64,000 nucleotides of DNA, from the NCBI GenBank assembly GCA_964372115.1, contig CAYJPN010000011.1, positions 65,054-129,053 of the forward strand, written 5' to 3'. Position 1 is the first letter of the stretch, and each line of letters begins with the position of its first letter. The notes under the pieces were generated by a model. It saw only the letters and a program-made list of their open reading frames with translations. It did no database searches and was not told where the DNA came from. A program made the position numbers and the translations under genes. Of the stretch, positions 18,468 to 28,184 are shown piece after piece. The DNA is from CG2-30-36-16 sp964372115. GTDB lineage: Bacteria > Bacteroidota > Ignavibacteria > Ignavibacteriales > Ignavibacteriaceae.

Positions 18468-19805
18468 ATGAAAAAATCTATTATGTTATTCGTGTTCTTT
18501 TTGTCATCGTACGCTCTGGCGCAGTCCGGCTGGCAGCTTCAAACTAACCCTCTCGGTTACGGGGAGGAAGCAATGATAGGAAAAATTCAGTTTATTAGTC
18601 CAACTGAAGGCTGGATATCCGGCAGCAGGGGAACTTTTCTTCACACAACAGATGCCGGCGCAAACTGGATAATTGTTGATCCATTCCCTGAGGATTCGGT
18701 TTGGAGTCCTTCAGACGCGGCATGGTCAATGTCGTGGGTTAATCAAAATTATGGTTGGAAAATTAATACTATTGGTTCAGTATTCGGCAACGCATATGGC
18801 GTTGTTATTCATCAAACTACAAATGGCGGGATAAGTTGGAGCAAAAAAGTCCTTTCGACAGATTTTGGAGACAACGGCGCTAAAATTCAATTTGTTGATC
18901 AAAACAATGGCTGGGTTCTTATTTACAATTTTACAAATGGTACTGCAAAATTTTTACACACCATAGATGGCGGGAATAATTGGTCTCCGTTTACCGGAGC
19001 AGGAATATTTTTCTTTGTGGACCCAAACAACGGATGGAGTTTTTACGGATCCGGTACAAACGGAAGTACCCCGCCTTATGTAATTCTTAGAACTACTGAT
19101 GGAGGCACAACCTGGGCTGAACAATTTAGGGATACTACAACAGGCGGTTACAATGAAATGCAATTTTCCGATATAAACAACGGCTGGATTGTAGGGGATA
19201 ACGGCAAGGTTATTAAAACAACAGATGGCGGAGCGCATTGGAATTTTGTAACGAACTCCGGAATAAATCCGCTTCAGCGTTCAAAGACGGTATTCTTTCT
19301 TGACGCAAATAACGGCTGGATTCCATCAAAAACCAGCGGACAGGAAGAAGCATATATACAACATACTACAGATGGCGGCGCCACATGGTCAACGCAAACG
19401 ACTCCACTTGGAAATCAGGGGGGCAACGCCATATTCAGTCTATTCTTTGTAGATGCCCAAAACGGTTGGCTTACTTCCGATTGGGGGAGAATCTGCAAAT
19501 ACACAAGCATAAACGCTGTTGATGATAACAGCACTGCGCCTGGCGAATTTGTAATGTTTCAAAATTATCCTAATCCATTTAACCCGGCCACAAAAATTAG
19601 TTGGCAGTCGCCGGTTAGCAGTTGGCAGTCTCTGAGAGTATATGATGTTTTGGGAAATGAGTTAGCAACGCTTGTTGATGAATTTAAACCGGCGGGAAGT
19701 TATGAGGTTGAGTTCAATGCCTCACATCTACCCAGCGGTGTTTATTTCTATAAACTTTCAGCGGGCAATTTTTCTGATGTAAAAAAATTAATTTTATTAA
19801 AATAA
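18468..19805 (+). CDS. T9SS-secreted Ycf48/BNR-like beta-propeller protein
   Basis: A 445-residue protein with a signal peptide (about 1-18, ending ALAQ). Residues 20-350 hold repeats of the Ycf48/photosystem-II-stability-factor-like and BNR sort: IQFISPTEGWISGSRGTFLHT, TTDGGTTW, DINNGWIVGDNGKVIKTTDGG. The propeller fold follows from the family; there is no link to photosynthesis here. The C-terminal 85 residues are a type A sorting domain (FQNYPNPFNP to KKLILLK). Its inner loop SWQSPVSSWQS is a translated AGTTGGCAGT repeat shared almost base for base with the next gene. GGAAAG precedes the ATG. It starts a run of same-strand T9SS genes to 25825 with gaps of 44-58 bases, probably co-transcribed. 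Confidence 0.88.
   Translation: MKKSIMLFVFFLSSYALAQSGWQLQTNPLGYGEEAMIGKIQFISPTEGWISGSRGTFLHTTDAGANWIIVDPFPEDSVWSPSDAAWSMSWVNQNYGWKINTIGSVFGNAYGVVIHQTTNGGISWSKKVLSTDFGDNGAKIQFVDQNNGWVLIYNFTNGTAKFLHTIDGGNNWSPFTGAGIFFFVDPNNGWSFYGSGTNGSTPPYVILRTTDGGTTWAEQFRDTTTGGYNEMQFSDINNGWIVGDNGKVIKTTDGGAHWNFVTNSGINPLQRSKTVFFLDANNGWIPSKTSGQEEAYIQHTTDGGATWSTQTTPLGNQGGNAIFSLFFVDAQNGWLTSDWGRICKYTSINAVDDNSTAPGEFVMFQNYPNPFNPATKISWQSPVSSWQSLRVYDVLGNELATLVDEFKPAGSYEVEFNASHLPSGVYFYKLSAGNFSDVKKLILLK
19599..19631 (+). repeat. AGTTGGCAGT repeat inside a sorting domain, copy 1
   Basis: Two direct copies of agttggcagtc are separated by gccggttagc (33 bases), read in frame as SWQSPVSSWQS within the T9SS domain. The same 33 bases occur in the adjacent gene at 21718-21750. 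Confidence 0.7.
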
Positions 19806-19860
19806 CTGGATGCCAAATTGACGGGCGCATTACAAACTACAAACTAATATGGAGTTAAAA

Positions 19861-21924
19861 ATGAAAGTTCGATTTTCATTAATCGTCATTTTAACCTTAG
19901 GGTTTTTAACTAATACTAACTATGCTCAGTGGCAGCAGACATTCGGACCTTTCGGATGGACTGCTATGAATCTTGCATCTGGAAATGGATATGTCTATTC
20001 GAGCGGCGGGAAAATTTTCCGGTCGTCCGATAACGGAATGACCTGGGAGGAAAAGGGGAATGGCATTTGGCAATGGGACGCAGAAGCACTCTTTGTTTCT
20101 GATGGAAGAGTATTTGCAGGAATGGGTGAGAATGGGGTCGGCTATCTTTATATGTCAGATGATAACGGCGAAAGCTGGATGCAGCATAATACAACCGGAA
20201 ATTCAAGCTCCATTACCGGATTTACAAAGCTTGGTTCAAATCTCTTCTTTTCAACTTATAATAACAGTGTTTTTGTCTCTACAGATAACGGCAACACTTG
20301 GACAAAAACTCCAGGCTTTGTTACTCCATATCCGCATATTTATTGTATTGTAACCATGGGTAACTATTTATTCATAGGTACAAATGATGGATTATTCAGA
20401 TCAAGCGATAACGGTAACACCTGGCAATTCTGCAGCAATCCACAATTTACATTGGGCAATGTGTTTACGATAGCCGTAAAAAATAACGCTCTATTCATTC
20501 AATATGGAGACAATTTTTCTCAAAATTTTTTATCATTAGATTACGGCAATTCGTTTACGCAGATAGGTGGAGAAGTGCTGCCTTATGTATATAATTTTTT
20601 TGTTGACGGGAATAACGTTTATGCAAATACTGGAGATGGTGTGTACCGAACCAATGACAACGGTACAAGCTGGAACAGGATTGCCCTTGAAGGAGAATCA
20701 ACGTATTCAATGGCTGTTATTAATGGGAATCTGATAGTTGGTACAAGAAACCTAGGAATATTTACTTCAACTAATAACGGGGCTGTTTGGATAAATACGG
20801 GATATCGGAACGATCTTTCGCCACAAGCAATTGCGGTGCTAAACAATGCGTTGATCGTTGGGAATGACGGTCAAACCGGGGTTATTATTTCAAGGAACAA
20901 CGGTGATACTTTTACTGAATATAATAACCTTTCTCTTGGTTATGTTAAAAGTTTGGTTAAAAGAGGAAGCGACATCTTTGCCGGCACAACTCCATATATT
21001 CCTCAAAGAGGCGGAGTGTTTAAATCTACCGATGCCGGACTAACATGGAATTTTATCGGACTTCCAAATAAAGATATTTACTCCGTAGCGGTTTATAATA
21101 ACTATCTTTTTGCAGGTTCTTTTTACGATGGCGTTTTTCGTACATCGAACGATGGGGCGACATGGGCGCAAGTAAATGTGGGGCTAAATGCTAATTGGAT
21201 AAAAACACTGGTCGTTCATAACAATATTTTGTATGCCGGAACATTAACGGGATTATACTCTTCAACCAATAACGGAAACAATTGGAGTTTATCCGCATTT
21301 CAAAATTTTCCGGTTAATTCGCTTGAAATTGTAGATACAAAACTTTTTGCCGGAACAGAAACCGGAGTTTATCTATTAGACGCAAATGGGAATTGGTTAC
21401 AGCTTGGATTGGTAAATGAAAACATTTATTGTTTAAAAGCATTAGGGTCAAATTTAATTGCCGGAGGTTATCCGGAATTATCGATATCAACCGACTATGG
21501 AACTAATTGGGTATCTATTAAGCAAAATATTCCTGCAGAGATGATCATGGCTCTGGATTACAACGACACTTACCTATTTGCCGGAACTTCACAGAACGGG
21601 ATATGGAGAAGACCACTATCAGAAATAACGGGTGTTTCGCCGTACGAAAATGATGTTCCAAATGAATTTGCTTTGTACCAAAATTATCCTAATCCATTTA
21701 ACCCGTCCACAAAAATTAGTTGGCAGTCGCCGGTTAGCAGTTGGCAGTCTCTAAGCGTTTATGATATTCTTGGTAATAAAGTAGCCACACTTTTTGATGA
21801 ATTTAAACCGGGGGGAAGTTATGAAGTTGAGTTTAATGGCAGTTCACTCGCAAGCGGAGTGTATTATTATACCATTAAAGCTGGCGAATATTTTGAATGC
21901 CGCAAGATGGTGTTAATTAAATAA
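19861..21924 (+). CDS. T9SS-secreted BNR-type beta-propeller protein
   Basis: Start placed at the ATG at 19861, because the upstream in-frame ATG at 19849 overlaps the GGAG ribosome site. About 687 residues with a signal peptide (about 1-23, ending NYAQ). More than ten repeats follow a regular pattern: a strand such as GTNDGLFRSSDNGNTW, then a variable linker and a V.NN.LF.GT strand, typical of Asp-box/BNR-like propellers. It is probably two stacked propellers covering residues 24-590. A type A sorting domain closes the protein, from LYQNYPNPFNP to CRKMVLIK, with the SWQSPVSSWQS loop identical to the upstream gene. No catalytic sialidase residues were recognised, so an enzymatic role is not supported. 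Confidence 0.87.
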   Translation: MKVRFSLIVILTLGFLTNTNYAQWQQTFGPFGWTAMNLASGNGYVYSSGGKIFRSSDNGMTWEEKGNGIWQWDAEALFVSDGRVFAGMGENGVGYLYMSDDNGESWMQHNTTGNSSSITGFTKLGSNLFFSTYNNSVFVSTDNGNTWTKTPGFVTPYPHIYCIVTMGNYLFIGTNDGLFRSSDNGNTWQFCSNPQFTLGNVFTIAVKNNALFIQYGDNFSQNFLSLDYGNSFTQIGGEVLPYVYNFFVDGNNVYANTGDGVYRTNDNGTSWNRIALEGESTYSMAVINGNLIVGTRNLGIFTSTNNGAVWINTGYRNDLSPQAIAVLNNALIVGNDGQTGVIISRNNGDTFTEYNNLSLGYVKSLVKRGSDIFAGTTPYIPQRGGVFKSTDAGLTWNFIGLPNKDIYSVAVYNNYLFAGSFYDGVFRTSNDGATWAQVNVGLNANWIKTLVVHNNILYAGTLTGLYSSTNNGNNWSLSAFQNFPVNSLEIVDTKLFAGTETGVYLLDANGNWLQLGLVNENIYCLKALGSNLIAGGYPELSISTDYGTNWVSIKQNIPAEMIMALDYNDTYLFAGTSQNGIWRRPLSEITGVSPYENDVPNEFALYQNYPNPFNPSTKISWQSPVSSWQSLSVYDILGNKVATLFDEFKPGGSYEVEFNGSSLASGVYYYTIKAGEYFECRKMVLIK
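21718..21750 (+). repeat. AGTTGGCAGT repeat inside a sorting domain, copy 2
   Basis: Identical over 33 bases to 19599-19631 and in the same codon phase. Flanking sorting-domain DNA is also nearly identical, whereas the passenger regions are not, so local copying between neighbours is likely. Confidence 0.7.
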
Positions 21925-21982
21925 TAATTCTAACACAATTAATGTTAGATTTTTGTTATGAAAAATAAATTGGATATATAAA

Positions 21983-24064
21983 ATGAAGAAAAATCTTTTC
22001 ATAGTTCTTTTAATATTTTTTTCAAGCAGCTTAACTGCCCAGTGGGTTCCATGCAACGGACCCTGGACAGGCAGCGTTAATTGTTTCACAAATATTGGGA
22101 CATCTGTTTATGCCGGAACTGAAGGAAACGGGATTTACATTTCCTCTAATAATGGTAGTAAATGGAGCCCTTCCAGTGTTGTTGGACTTTCAAACCATAA
22201 TGTAAAATGTTTTCTCTGGTCGGGGACAAATCTCTACGCCGGCACCGAAGGAGGTGTATTTCTAAGTACAAACAACGGAGTAAGCTGGTTTGGTGTTAAC
22301 AGCGGTTTGTATAACCAAAATGTCAATTCTCTTGTTCTGGTTGGTTCAAATATATTCGCAGGTACAACCGGAGGTGTATTTATTACATCAGATAACGGGG
22401 CTTCCTGGTATTATTCAAGCTACGGGCTGACGGATCAAAATGTAAATTCGATGATAGTTTTGGGGAATGGAATTTTTGCCGGCACAACCCAGGGTGTATT
22501 CAAATCAATAGATAACGGCAATAGCTGGTCATCGGCTAATTTTGGTTTAATCAACCAGAATGTAAATATACTTTTTATTAACGGTAATACTATTTGGGCA
22601 GGCACTTCTTATTCTTCGGGTGCCGAAAGTATTTATAAGTCTACCGACTATGGTAGCTCCTGGTTTTCATCTGGATTGTCAAATCTTTCTGTTTATTCCT
22701 TTGCCCTTTTTTCGTCAAATATATACGCAGGTACCAACTCGGGTATCTACAGAACATCGGATAACGGGGCATCCTGGTCATCGGAATTAGGAGATACAAA
22801 AATGCAAATTAAATCTTTTTATGTATCGGGCTCGAATCTAATTGCCGGTACACCGGAAGCAATATTTTTAACAACTAATGGCGGCACTGTTTGGGATGCG
22901 GTGGGTTACAATCGGGTTTATGTGTGGTCTCTTGATGCATCCGGACCAAATTTTTGGGCAACCGGGTATCAGCATTATGTTTATCTCTCCACTAACAACG
23001 GAGATAGCTGGATACCCCGAATAAACGATTTATACCCTGCATTTCGGTATCCGGAAATCACTTCATCGGGGGGGAACACATATGTTACATTCATTAATAA
23101 TAACCTAACAAGAACAGGAGTGTATAAAACGACAAACGATGGTCTGAACTGGCAGGAGATCGTTAATTTGTCAAATCGAGATATTATAAGTATTGCTGCC
23201 GCCACGGACACAATGATATTTTTAGGATTTTATTATAAAAACGGGGAATATGGAATATATCGTTTAAGTAGCCTGTACTATCCATGGGGTTTATATAATG
23301 AAGGAGTCTGGGATATCGCAATAAAAGATACCAATGTTTTTGCTGCAACCACTAACGGTATTTATCGTTCAACAAACGGCGGCTTCAATTGGGTGAATAC
23401 CGGAATCTCCGGAAGTAAGCTTGCTGTATATGGTGAGTCTGTTTACTCTGTTGCCACAGACTACAGTTCCGGCAGAGGGATTTACCGAACTACCGATAAT
23501 GGAGCAAGCTGGTATTCAATAGGCTTAAATGACAAACCCATTATGGGGCTTGCTGTTTATGAAAACAAAGTAATTGCCGGAGTTTACGGTGAAGGATTTT
23601 ATATTACCACAGATGATGGGACGAATTGGTATCCTCGAAACGAAGGATTAGACAGCATACCGGATAACATATCAGATATCGTAATAAAAAACGGAGTTGT
23701 TTTTAGTTCATTTGATGCCGCGTCAATTTGGAAAAGGAACCTTAGCGATATTACAGAAATAAAAGAGAATCCGGTTGAAATTCCGACAATATTTTCATTA
23801 TCGCAGAATTACCCCAATCCGTTTAACCCAACGACAACAATCAAATATTCGGTGCCCAAAATCATAAATAATCAATCATCAATCGTAAATCTTAAAATTT
23901 ACGACATTCTCGGAAGAGAAATTGCCACACTCGTAAATGAAGAAAAAACACCCGGTATGTATGAAGTTGAGTTCAACGCAAAGTCATTATCAAGCGGAAT
24001 ATATTTTTACAAATTAGCCGTTGGCTCATTTACTGCAACAAAGAAACTTATTTTGCTAAAGTAA
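21983..24064 (+). CDS. T9SS-secreted BNR-type beta-propeller protein (paralogue of upstream gene)
   Basis: A 693-residue protein with a signal peptide (about 1-20, SSSLTAQ). The body is a series of roughly 40-residue repeats of the form NVNSLVLVGSNIFAGTTGGV followed by a TSDNGASW turn. The first five units (residues 35-260) are especially regular (NQNVNS... GTT.GVF.S.DNG.SW), a sign of recent internal duplication. The organisation matches the gene just upstream, making the two paralogues. The sorting domain (LSQNYPNPFNP to KKLILLK) carries the KIINNQSSIVN repeat loop. The role is probably binding or structural at the cell surface; no enzymatic motif is visible. Confidence 0.87.
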   Translation: MKKNLFIVLLIFFSSSLTAQWVPCNGPWTGSVNCFTNIGTSVYAGTEGNGIYISSNNGSKWSPSSVVGLSNHNVKCFLWSGTNLYAGTEGGVFLSTNNGVSWFGVNSGLYNQNVNSLVLVGSNIFAGTTGGVFITSDNGASWYYSSYGLTDQNVNSMIVLGNGIFAGTTQGVFKSIDNGNSWSSANFGLINQNVNILFINGNTIWAGTSYSSGAESIYKSTDYGSSWFSSGLSNLSVYSFALFSSNIYAGTNSGIYRTSDNGASWSSELGDTKMQIKSFYVSGSNLIAGTPEAIFLTTNGGTVWDAVGYNRVYVWSLDASGPNFWATGYQHYVYLSTNNGDSWIPRINDLYPAFRYPEITSSGGNTYVTFINNNLTRTGVYKTTNDGLNWQEIVNLSNRDIISIAAATDTMIFLGFYYKNGEYGIYRLSSLYYPWGLYNEGVWDIAIKDTNVFAATTNGIYRSTNGGFNWVNTGISGSKLAVYGESVYSVATDYSSGRGIYRTTDNGASWYSIGLNDKPIMGLAVYENKVIAGVYGEGFYITTDDGTNWYPRNEGLDSIPDNISDIVIKNGVVFSSFDAASIWKRNLSDITEIKENPVEIPTIFSLSQNYPNPFNPTTTIKYSVPKIINNQSSIVNLKIYDILGREIATLVNEEKTPGMYEVEFNAKSLSSGIYFYKLAVGSFTATKKLILLK
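23858..23892 (+). repeat. AT-rich repeat inside a sorting domain, copy 2
   Basis: Same family and codon phase as 16367-16401, read as KIINNQSSIVN. The preceding roughly 65 bases are identical to those before copy 3 in the next gene. Confidence 0.65.
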
Positions 24065-24109
24065 GTAATCATAAAAGTTAAAATTCTATTTCGGTAAGGA
24101 AAGTACCCC

Positions 24110-25825
24110 ATGAAAAGAAAAATATTTGCGATACTGTTTTTACAGTTTTTAATTATCCCGTCAATTAACGCACAAGTTACACTCGAGTGGGCTAATAATT
24201 ATAGCGGAGTATATACTGTTGGTTCGCAGGCACGTGCGATTGCGCTTGATGCTTCCGGAAATATTTACGTTGCCGGCAGAAGTTATGATACCACGTTTGT
24301 CGGAGATGATGCCACATGCGATTATACTATAATAAAATATAACTCCCTCGGTGTTTTGCAATGGGCACATAGATATAACAGCCCGGGTAACGATGACGAC
24401 TATGGCGATTATCTCGCGGTTGATGCTTCCGGAAATGTTTATGTATCCGGAAGAAGTATGGGAAACGGTACTGATTGGGATTATGCAACAATAAAATATA
24501 ACACCGACGGAGTTCAAGAATGGGTGCAACGATATAATGGCGCTGCAAATGGAGAAGACAAAGTATCTGCTATTGGTCTTGATAACTCGGGAAATATTTA
24601 TGTAACCGGGTGGAGTTACGGTACTGTTGCAGGTTCATCGTCAAACGGAATGGCTTTTACAACAATAAAATATAATCCTGCCGGAGCCGAACTCTGGGTA
24701 AAAAAATACAACACAACATATACATTAAACCCCGGGTTTGATTATGCATATGGGTTGACTGTTGATAACTCCGGCAACATATATGTAACGGGGCAGACAA
24801 TGGGAATGGGCGGAGTGCCCTACAGTTTTCTTCAGCAATGTGTTACTATAAAATATAATCCTTTCGGTGATTCGGTTTGGGTTCAACGGTTTAGTTTAAA
24901 TAACAATAGTACCAGCGGAATAAAACCGATTGCGATAGCCGTCAATAATTCCGGTTCCGTATTTGTTACAGGTACTTGTTCTTTTAACGCGCCTACCGGA
25001 GTAGATTATTTTACAATAAAGTATAGTTCATCGGGCGAGTTGCAATGGTCAAACACATTCAGCGGACCGGGTGCGAATAATGATTTGCCGACTTCAATTG
25101 CGGTGGATAACAGTAACGTATATGTAACCGGCGGGAGCGCCGGAAGCACATCGGATTACGACTATGCCACGGTTAAGTATGACTTTTCAGGCGTGCAACA
25201 GTGGGTGCAAAGGTACAACGGACCTGCAAACGGAATGGATATCGCTAGTTCAATTAAATTAGACACACTCGGTTATATTTATGTTACTGGAACAAGTACA
25301 CGTGTACCGGTGACCGGACCTTTTGACATCGCGACAATAAAATATGATTATTTTGGAAATCAAAAATGGCTTACAAGGTACACTGATAATTTATTTGAAT
25401 GGTGCGGCGGAAATGCCATGGCAATAAACACAGCCGGAAATATTTTTATTGCAGGCGCCAGTGCCGATTCTACGCAATCAAGTTTTGCCACATTAAAATA
25501 TACGCAATCGCCAACAGGAGTTTACCAGGGAACTTCCAATTTGCCTGAGGATTTTTCATTATCGCAGAATTACCCCAATCCGTTTAACCCAACGACAACA
25601 ATCAAATATTCGGTGCCCAAAACCAGAACTAATCAATCATCAATCATAAATCTTAAAATTTTCGATATCCTCGGAAGAGAAATTGCAACACTCGTAAATG
25701 AACTGCAAGCGCCGGGAAGTTATGAAGTTATATTTAACGCCGGTTCACTAGCAAGCGGAATTTATTTCTATCAGTTACAAACGGAAGATATGAATCTGGT
25801 AAAGAAGATGATATTAATTAGATAG
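24110..25825 (+). CDS. T9SS-secreted SBBP-type beta-propeller protein
   Basis: A 571-residue protein with a signal peptide (about 1-21, ending SINAQ). Residues 25-470 contain about eight SBBP-like repeats of roughly 55 residues: ALDASGNIYVAGRSYDT, then DYTIIKYNSLGVLQWAHRYN, and so on. The repeated NIYVTG and ATIKYN..G..QWV.RYN motifs are characteristic of bacterial beta-propeller repeat proteins. A type A sorting domain ends the protein (LSQNYPNPFNP to KKMILIR), with the repeat loop KTRTNQSSIIN. AAGGAAAG precedes the ATG, and a hairpin follows the stop, ending the 18468-25825 run. Confidence 0.88.
   Translation: MKRKIFAILFLQFLIIPSINAQVTLEWANNYSGVYTVGSQARAIALDASGNIYVAGRSYDTTFVGDDATCDYTIIKYNSLGVLQWAHRYNSPGNDDDYGDYLAVDASGNVYVSGRSMGNGTDWDYATIKYNTDGVQEWVQRYNGAANGEDKVSAIGLDNSGNIYVTGWSYGTVAGSSSNGMAFTTIKYNPAGAELWVKKYNTTYTLNPGFDYAYGLTVDNSGNIYVTGQTMGMGGVPYSFLQQCVTIKYNPFGDSVWVQRFSLNNNSTSGIKPIAIAVNNSGSVFVTGTCSFNAPTGVDYFTIKYSSSGELQWSNTFSGPGANNDLPTSIAVDNSNVYVTGGSAGSTSDYDYATVKYDFSGVQQWVQRYNGPANGMDIASSIKLDTLGYIYVTGTSTRVPVTGPFDIATIKYDYFGNQKWLTRYTDNLFEWCGGNAMAINTAGNIFIAGASADSTQSSFATLKYTQSPTGVYQGTSNLPEDFSLSQNYPNPFNPTTTIKYSVPKTRTNQSSIINLKIFDILGREIATLVNELQAPGSYEVIFNAGSLASGIYFYQLQTEDMNLVKKMILIR
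25619..25653 (+). repeat. AT-rich repeat inside a sorting domain, copy 3 (partly diverged)
   Basis: The first third has drifted (read as KTRTNQ), while the second half (AATCAATCATCAATCATAAAT) is intact. It lies in the same position and frame as the other copies. Confidence 0.6.
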
Positions 25826-25845
25826 TTACTTATTAGTACTTTAAA

Positions 25846-25876
25846 AAAGCCGTGATATATTGATTATCATGGCTTT
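25846..25876 (+). terminator. Terminator-like hairpin
   Basis: Arms aaagccgtgata and tatcatggcttt pair with one G-T, over a 7-base loop, 20 bases past the stop of the SBBP gene. An A-run precedes and TTTA follows the stem. Confidence 0.6.
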
Positions 25877-26238
25877 ATTGATTACATCTTGGAGGCAGTA
25901 ACTAAATTATTTGGTTCTCGAAAACGTAACTTTGTGCTAATAATTATCAATAATGATATTATTGAAATATTTATCCTTACCCTTATTTTGATTCATCGTA
26001 TCTCTAAAGACTATCAAATCACAAAATGAAAATAGCACATACTTAATTACTGCTCCAAAAAAAATGTTAACAAAATTTTATTAGTTATGGACTAATAAGT
26101 TTCTATTTCATATTTTTATCTTAATCATTATTGTAATACCGATTCCCCTGCTGATGATCGGCAGAGTAAATTTACTATACAATTATTTTATTCATAAATA
26201 TTAGATCCAAATTTTTATAAATCAAAATGGAAAATATT
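25877..26238. other. Intergenic region before the repeat protein gene
   Basis: About 360 AT-rich bases with no supportable gene. A short stem (ctgc...ggcag near 26148-26165) is too weak to call. It presumably holds the promoter of the next gene. Confidence 0.4.
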
Positions 26239-28029
26239 ATGAAAACCTTTAAAAACATTCGTCTCCCTCGCTGTCTCACAACGCCGCTTGTGGTAATACT
26301 AATTTTTATATCTAATTCATTCTCTCAAACGCCCAATGTATTATGGGAAAAAACATTCGGCGGAAGCAATATAGATGTCGGCTATTGCGTTCAACAAACA
26401 AATGACGGAGGGTTTATTATAAGCGGTTATACGCGTTCGTATGGAACCATGAACGGGCGCAACGTATGGCTGATTAAAACAGACGCCGGCGGCAATATGT
26501 TATGGAATAATACATACGGCGGCAATAATGATGACGAGGGTTATTCAGTTCAGCTGACTTCAGACGGAGGTTATATAATAACGGGTTACACTAAATCATT
26601 CGGTTTCGGAGGAACTGATGTTTATCTTATAAAAACAGATTCTTTAGGGAATAAAATTTGGGAAAGACCCTATGGCGGAACCTCTGATGATGAAGGTTAT
26701 TCCGTATTGCAGACATCTGATGGCGGTTATTTAATCGGCGCTGCGACTTCATCATCCGTCGCTGGAAGCAGGGATGGATGGATACTCAAAACTGATCAAT
26801 CGGGTAATACGCAATGGATGAAAAATTTCGGCGGTTTAAGCTCCGACGGAATAAGAAGCGTTGAAAAAACCTCCGATGGCGGATACATCTTCACCGGTTG
26901 GACGTATTCTGGGAGTTCCGGTCCCCTCGGTGATGCCTGGTTGGTTAAAATTGACTCGGTCGGAAATCAACAATGGACCAAGGCATTCGGAGGAAGCAGT
27001 GTCGACCGCGGTTATTGGGTTCAACAAACTTCGGATGGAGGTTACGTTCTTACAGGTTACACTGATTCCTTTGGCGCCGGATTGTACGACATGCTCCTTA
27101 TAAAAACAGACAACGCAGGAAACCAGCAATGGATGAAAACTTTCGGCGGAACCGGAAGGGATTATGGAAATTCATTGGCGCAGACATCAGACGGCGGATA
27201 TATTATTGCAGGATATACGCTTTCTTACGGAGCCGGCAGCGACGATGTTTGGCTTGTTAAATCAGATAACAATGGGAGTATTGAGTGGAGTAATACATAC
27301 GGCGGAGCTCAGTCTGATGTTGGATATTGTGTAAAAGAAACCTCCGACGGAAATTACATAATTGTGGGGCATACACTCTCCAGCGGTGCCGGGGTACATG
27401 ATATTTGGTTGATAAAAACCGGTTCAAGCATTCCGGTAGAATTAACTGATTTTGATGCGGAAGTGTATAACGGAAACGTTGTGTTATTATTCACTACCGC
27501 AACAGAACTTAATAATAAAGGATTCCAAATTAAAAAAACTCTGTTAACCAGTGAGCCGCCGGATAAAAATAACCGCGTTTGGCAAGAATTAAGTTTTATT
27601 AAAGGCAGCGGATCATCCGCTGAACCGAACTACTATTCGTTCATCGATAAAAATGTTTCGCCGGGAATTTATCTTTACAAATTAAGCCAATTAGACTTTG
27701 ATGGTAGGTATGAAAACTTAGCAGAGATAGAAGTATCTGTTGTTTCGCCAACAAAATTTCAGCTGCATCAAAATTACCCCAATCCATTTAACCCAACGAC
27801 AACAATCAAATATTCGGTGCCCAAAATCATCAATCATAAATCATCAATCATAAATCTTAAAATTTACGACATCCTCGGAAGAGAAATAGCCACACTCGTA
27901 AACGAAAATAAACCGCCGGGAAATTACGAGGTGAATTTTGATGGAAGTAATCTGAGCAGCGGTGTTTATTTTTATAAAATGACTGCAGGCAGTTTTACGA
28001 CTGTTAAAAAGTTAAACTTGATAAAATAA
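26239..28029 (+). CDS. T9SS-secreted protein with tandem ~58-residue propeller repeats
   Basis: The start may be 26239 or the in-frame ATG at 26227; 26239 gives a compact basic signal peptide (to SNSFSQ). The mature part begins with seven regular repeats of about 57-58 residues: WEKTFGGSN.D.GY, VQQT.DGGFIISGYT and DVWLIKTD..GN..W. These repeats are common in exported proteins of Bacteroidota and archaea and probably form a propeller. An FN3-like domain follows (PVELTDFDAEVYNGNVVLLF), then a type A sorting domain (LHQNYPNPFNP to KKLNLIK) with the KIINHKSSIIN repeat loop. The very even repeats indicate recent internal amplification. Function unknown. Confidence 0.86.
   Translation: MKTFKNIRLPRCLTTPLVVILIFISNSFSQTPNVLWEKTFGGSNIDVGYCVQQTNDGGFIISGYTRSYGTMNGRNVWLIKTDAGGNMLWNNTYGGNNDDEGYSVQLTSDGGYIITGYTKSFGFGGTDVYLIKTDSLGNKIWERPYGGTSDDEGYSVLQTSDGGYLIGAATSSSVAGSRDGWILKTDQSGNTQWMKNFGGLSSDGIRSVEKTSDGGYIFTGWTYSGSSGPLGDAWLVKIDSVGNQQWTKAFGGSSVDRGYWVQQTSDGGYVLTGYTDSFGAGLYDMLLIKTDNAGNQQWMKTFGGTGRDYGNSLAQTSDGGYIIAGYTLSYGAGSDDVWLVKSDNNGSIEWSNTYGGAQSDVGYCVKETSDGNYIIVGHTLSSGAGVHDIWLIKTGSSIPVELTDFDAEVYNGNVVLLFTTATELNNKGFQIKKTLLTSEPPDKNNRVWQELSFIKGSGSSAEPNYYSFIDKNVSPGIYLYKLSQLDFDGRYENLAEIEVSVVSPTKFQLHQNYPNPFNPTTTIKYSVPKIINHKSSIINLKIYDILGREIATLVNENKPPGNYEVNFDGSNLSSGVYFYKMTAGSFTTVKKLNLIK
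27823..27857 (+). repeat. AT-rich repeat inside a sorting domain, copy 4
   Basis: Iterated AATCATCAATCATAAATC units read as KIINHKSSIIN, in the same position and frame as the other copies. It is almost identical to copy 5 (32746-32780), including flanking DNA. Confidence 0.65.
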
Positions 28030-28053
28030 CCGGAAGAAGAATTTTTTCTGATT

Positions 28054-28078
28054 AACCCGGACAAATTCCGGGTTTTTA
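28054..28078 (+). terminator. Intrinsic terminator
   Basis: Arms aacccgg and ccgggtt with a 7-base loop are followed by TTTATTTTTT, 25 bases after the stop of the repeat protein gene. This is a canonical rho-independent layout. Confidence 0.8.
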
Positions 28079-28184
28079 TTTTTTGGTATTTGAATATTTC
28101 GTGTATCCGATTATCTTTGCCCTTCAAAATTTCCCTCAGCTAATTTTACTGCTTAAAAACAATATATATGTATAGGAATAAAGT

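Noticed and set aside
24161..24529. 122-codon minus-strand frame inside the SBBP protein gene
   Set aside because: Its repetitive content mirrors the propeller repeats of the real gene; no start signal or family.
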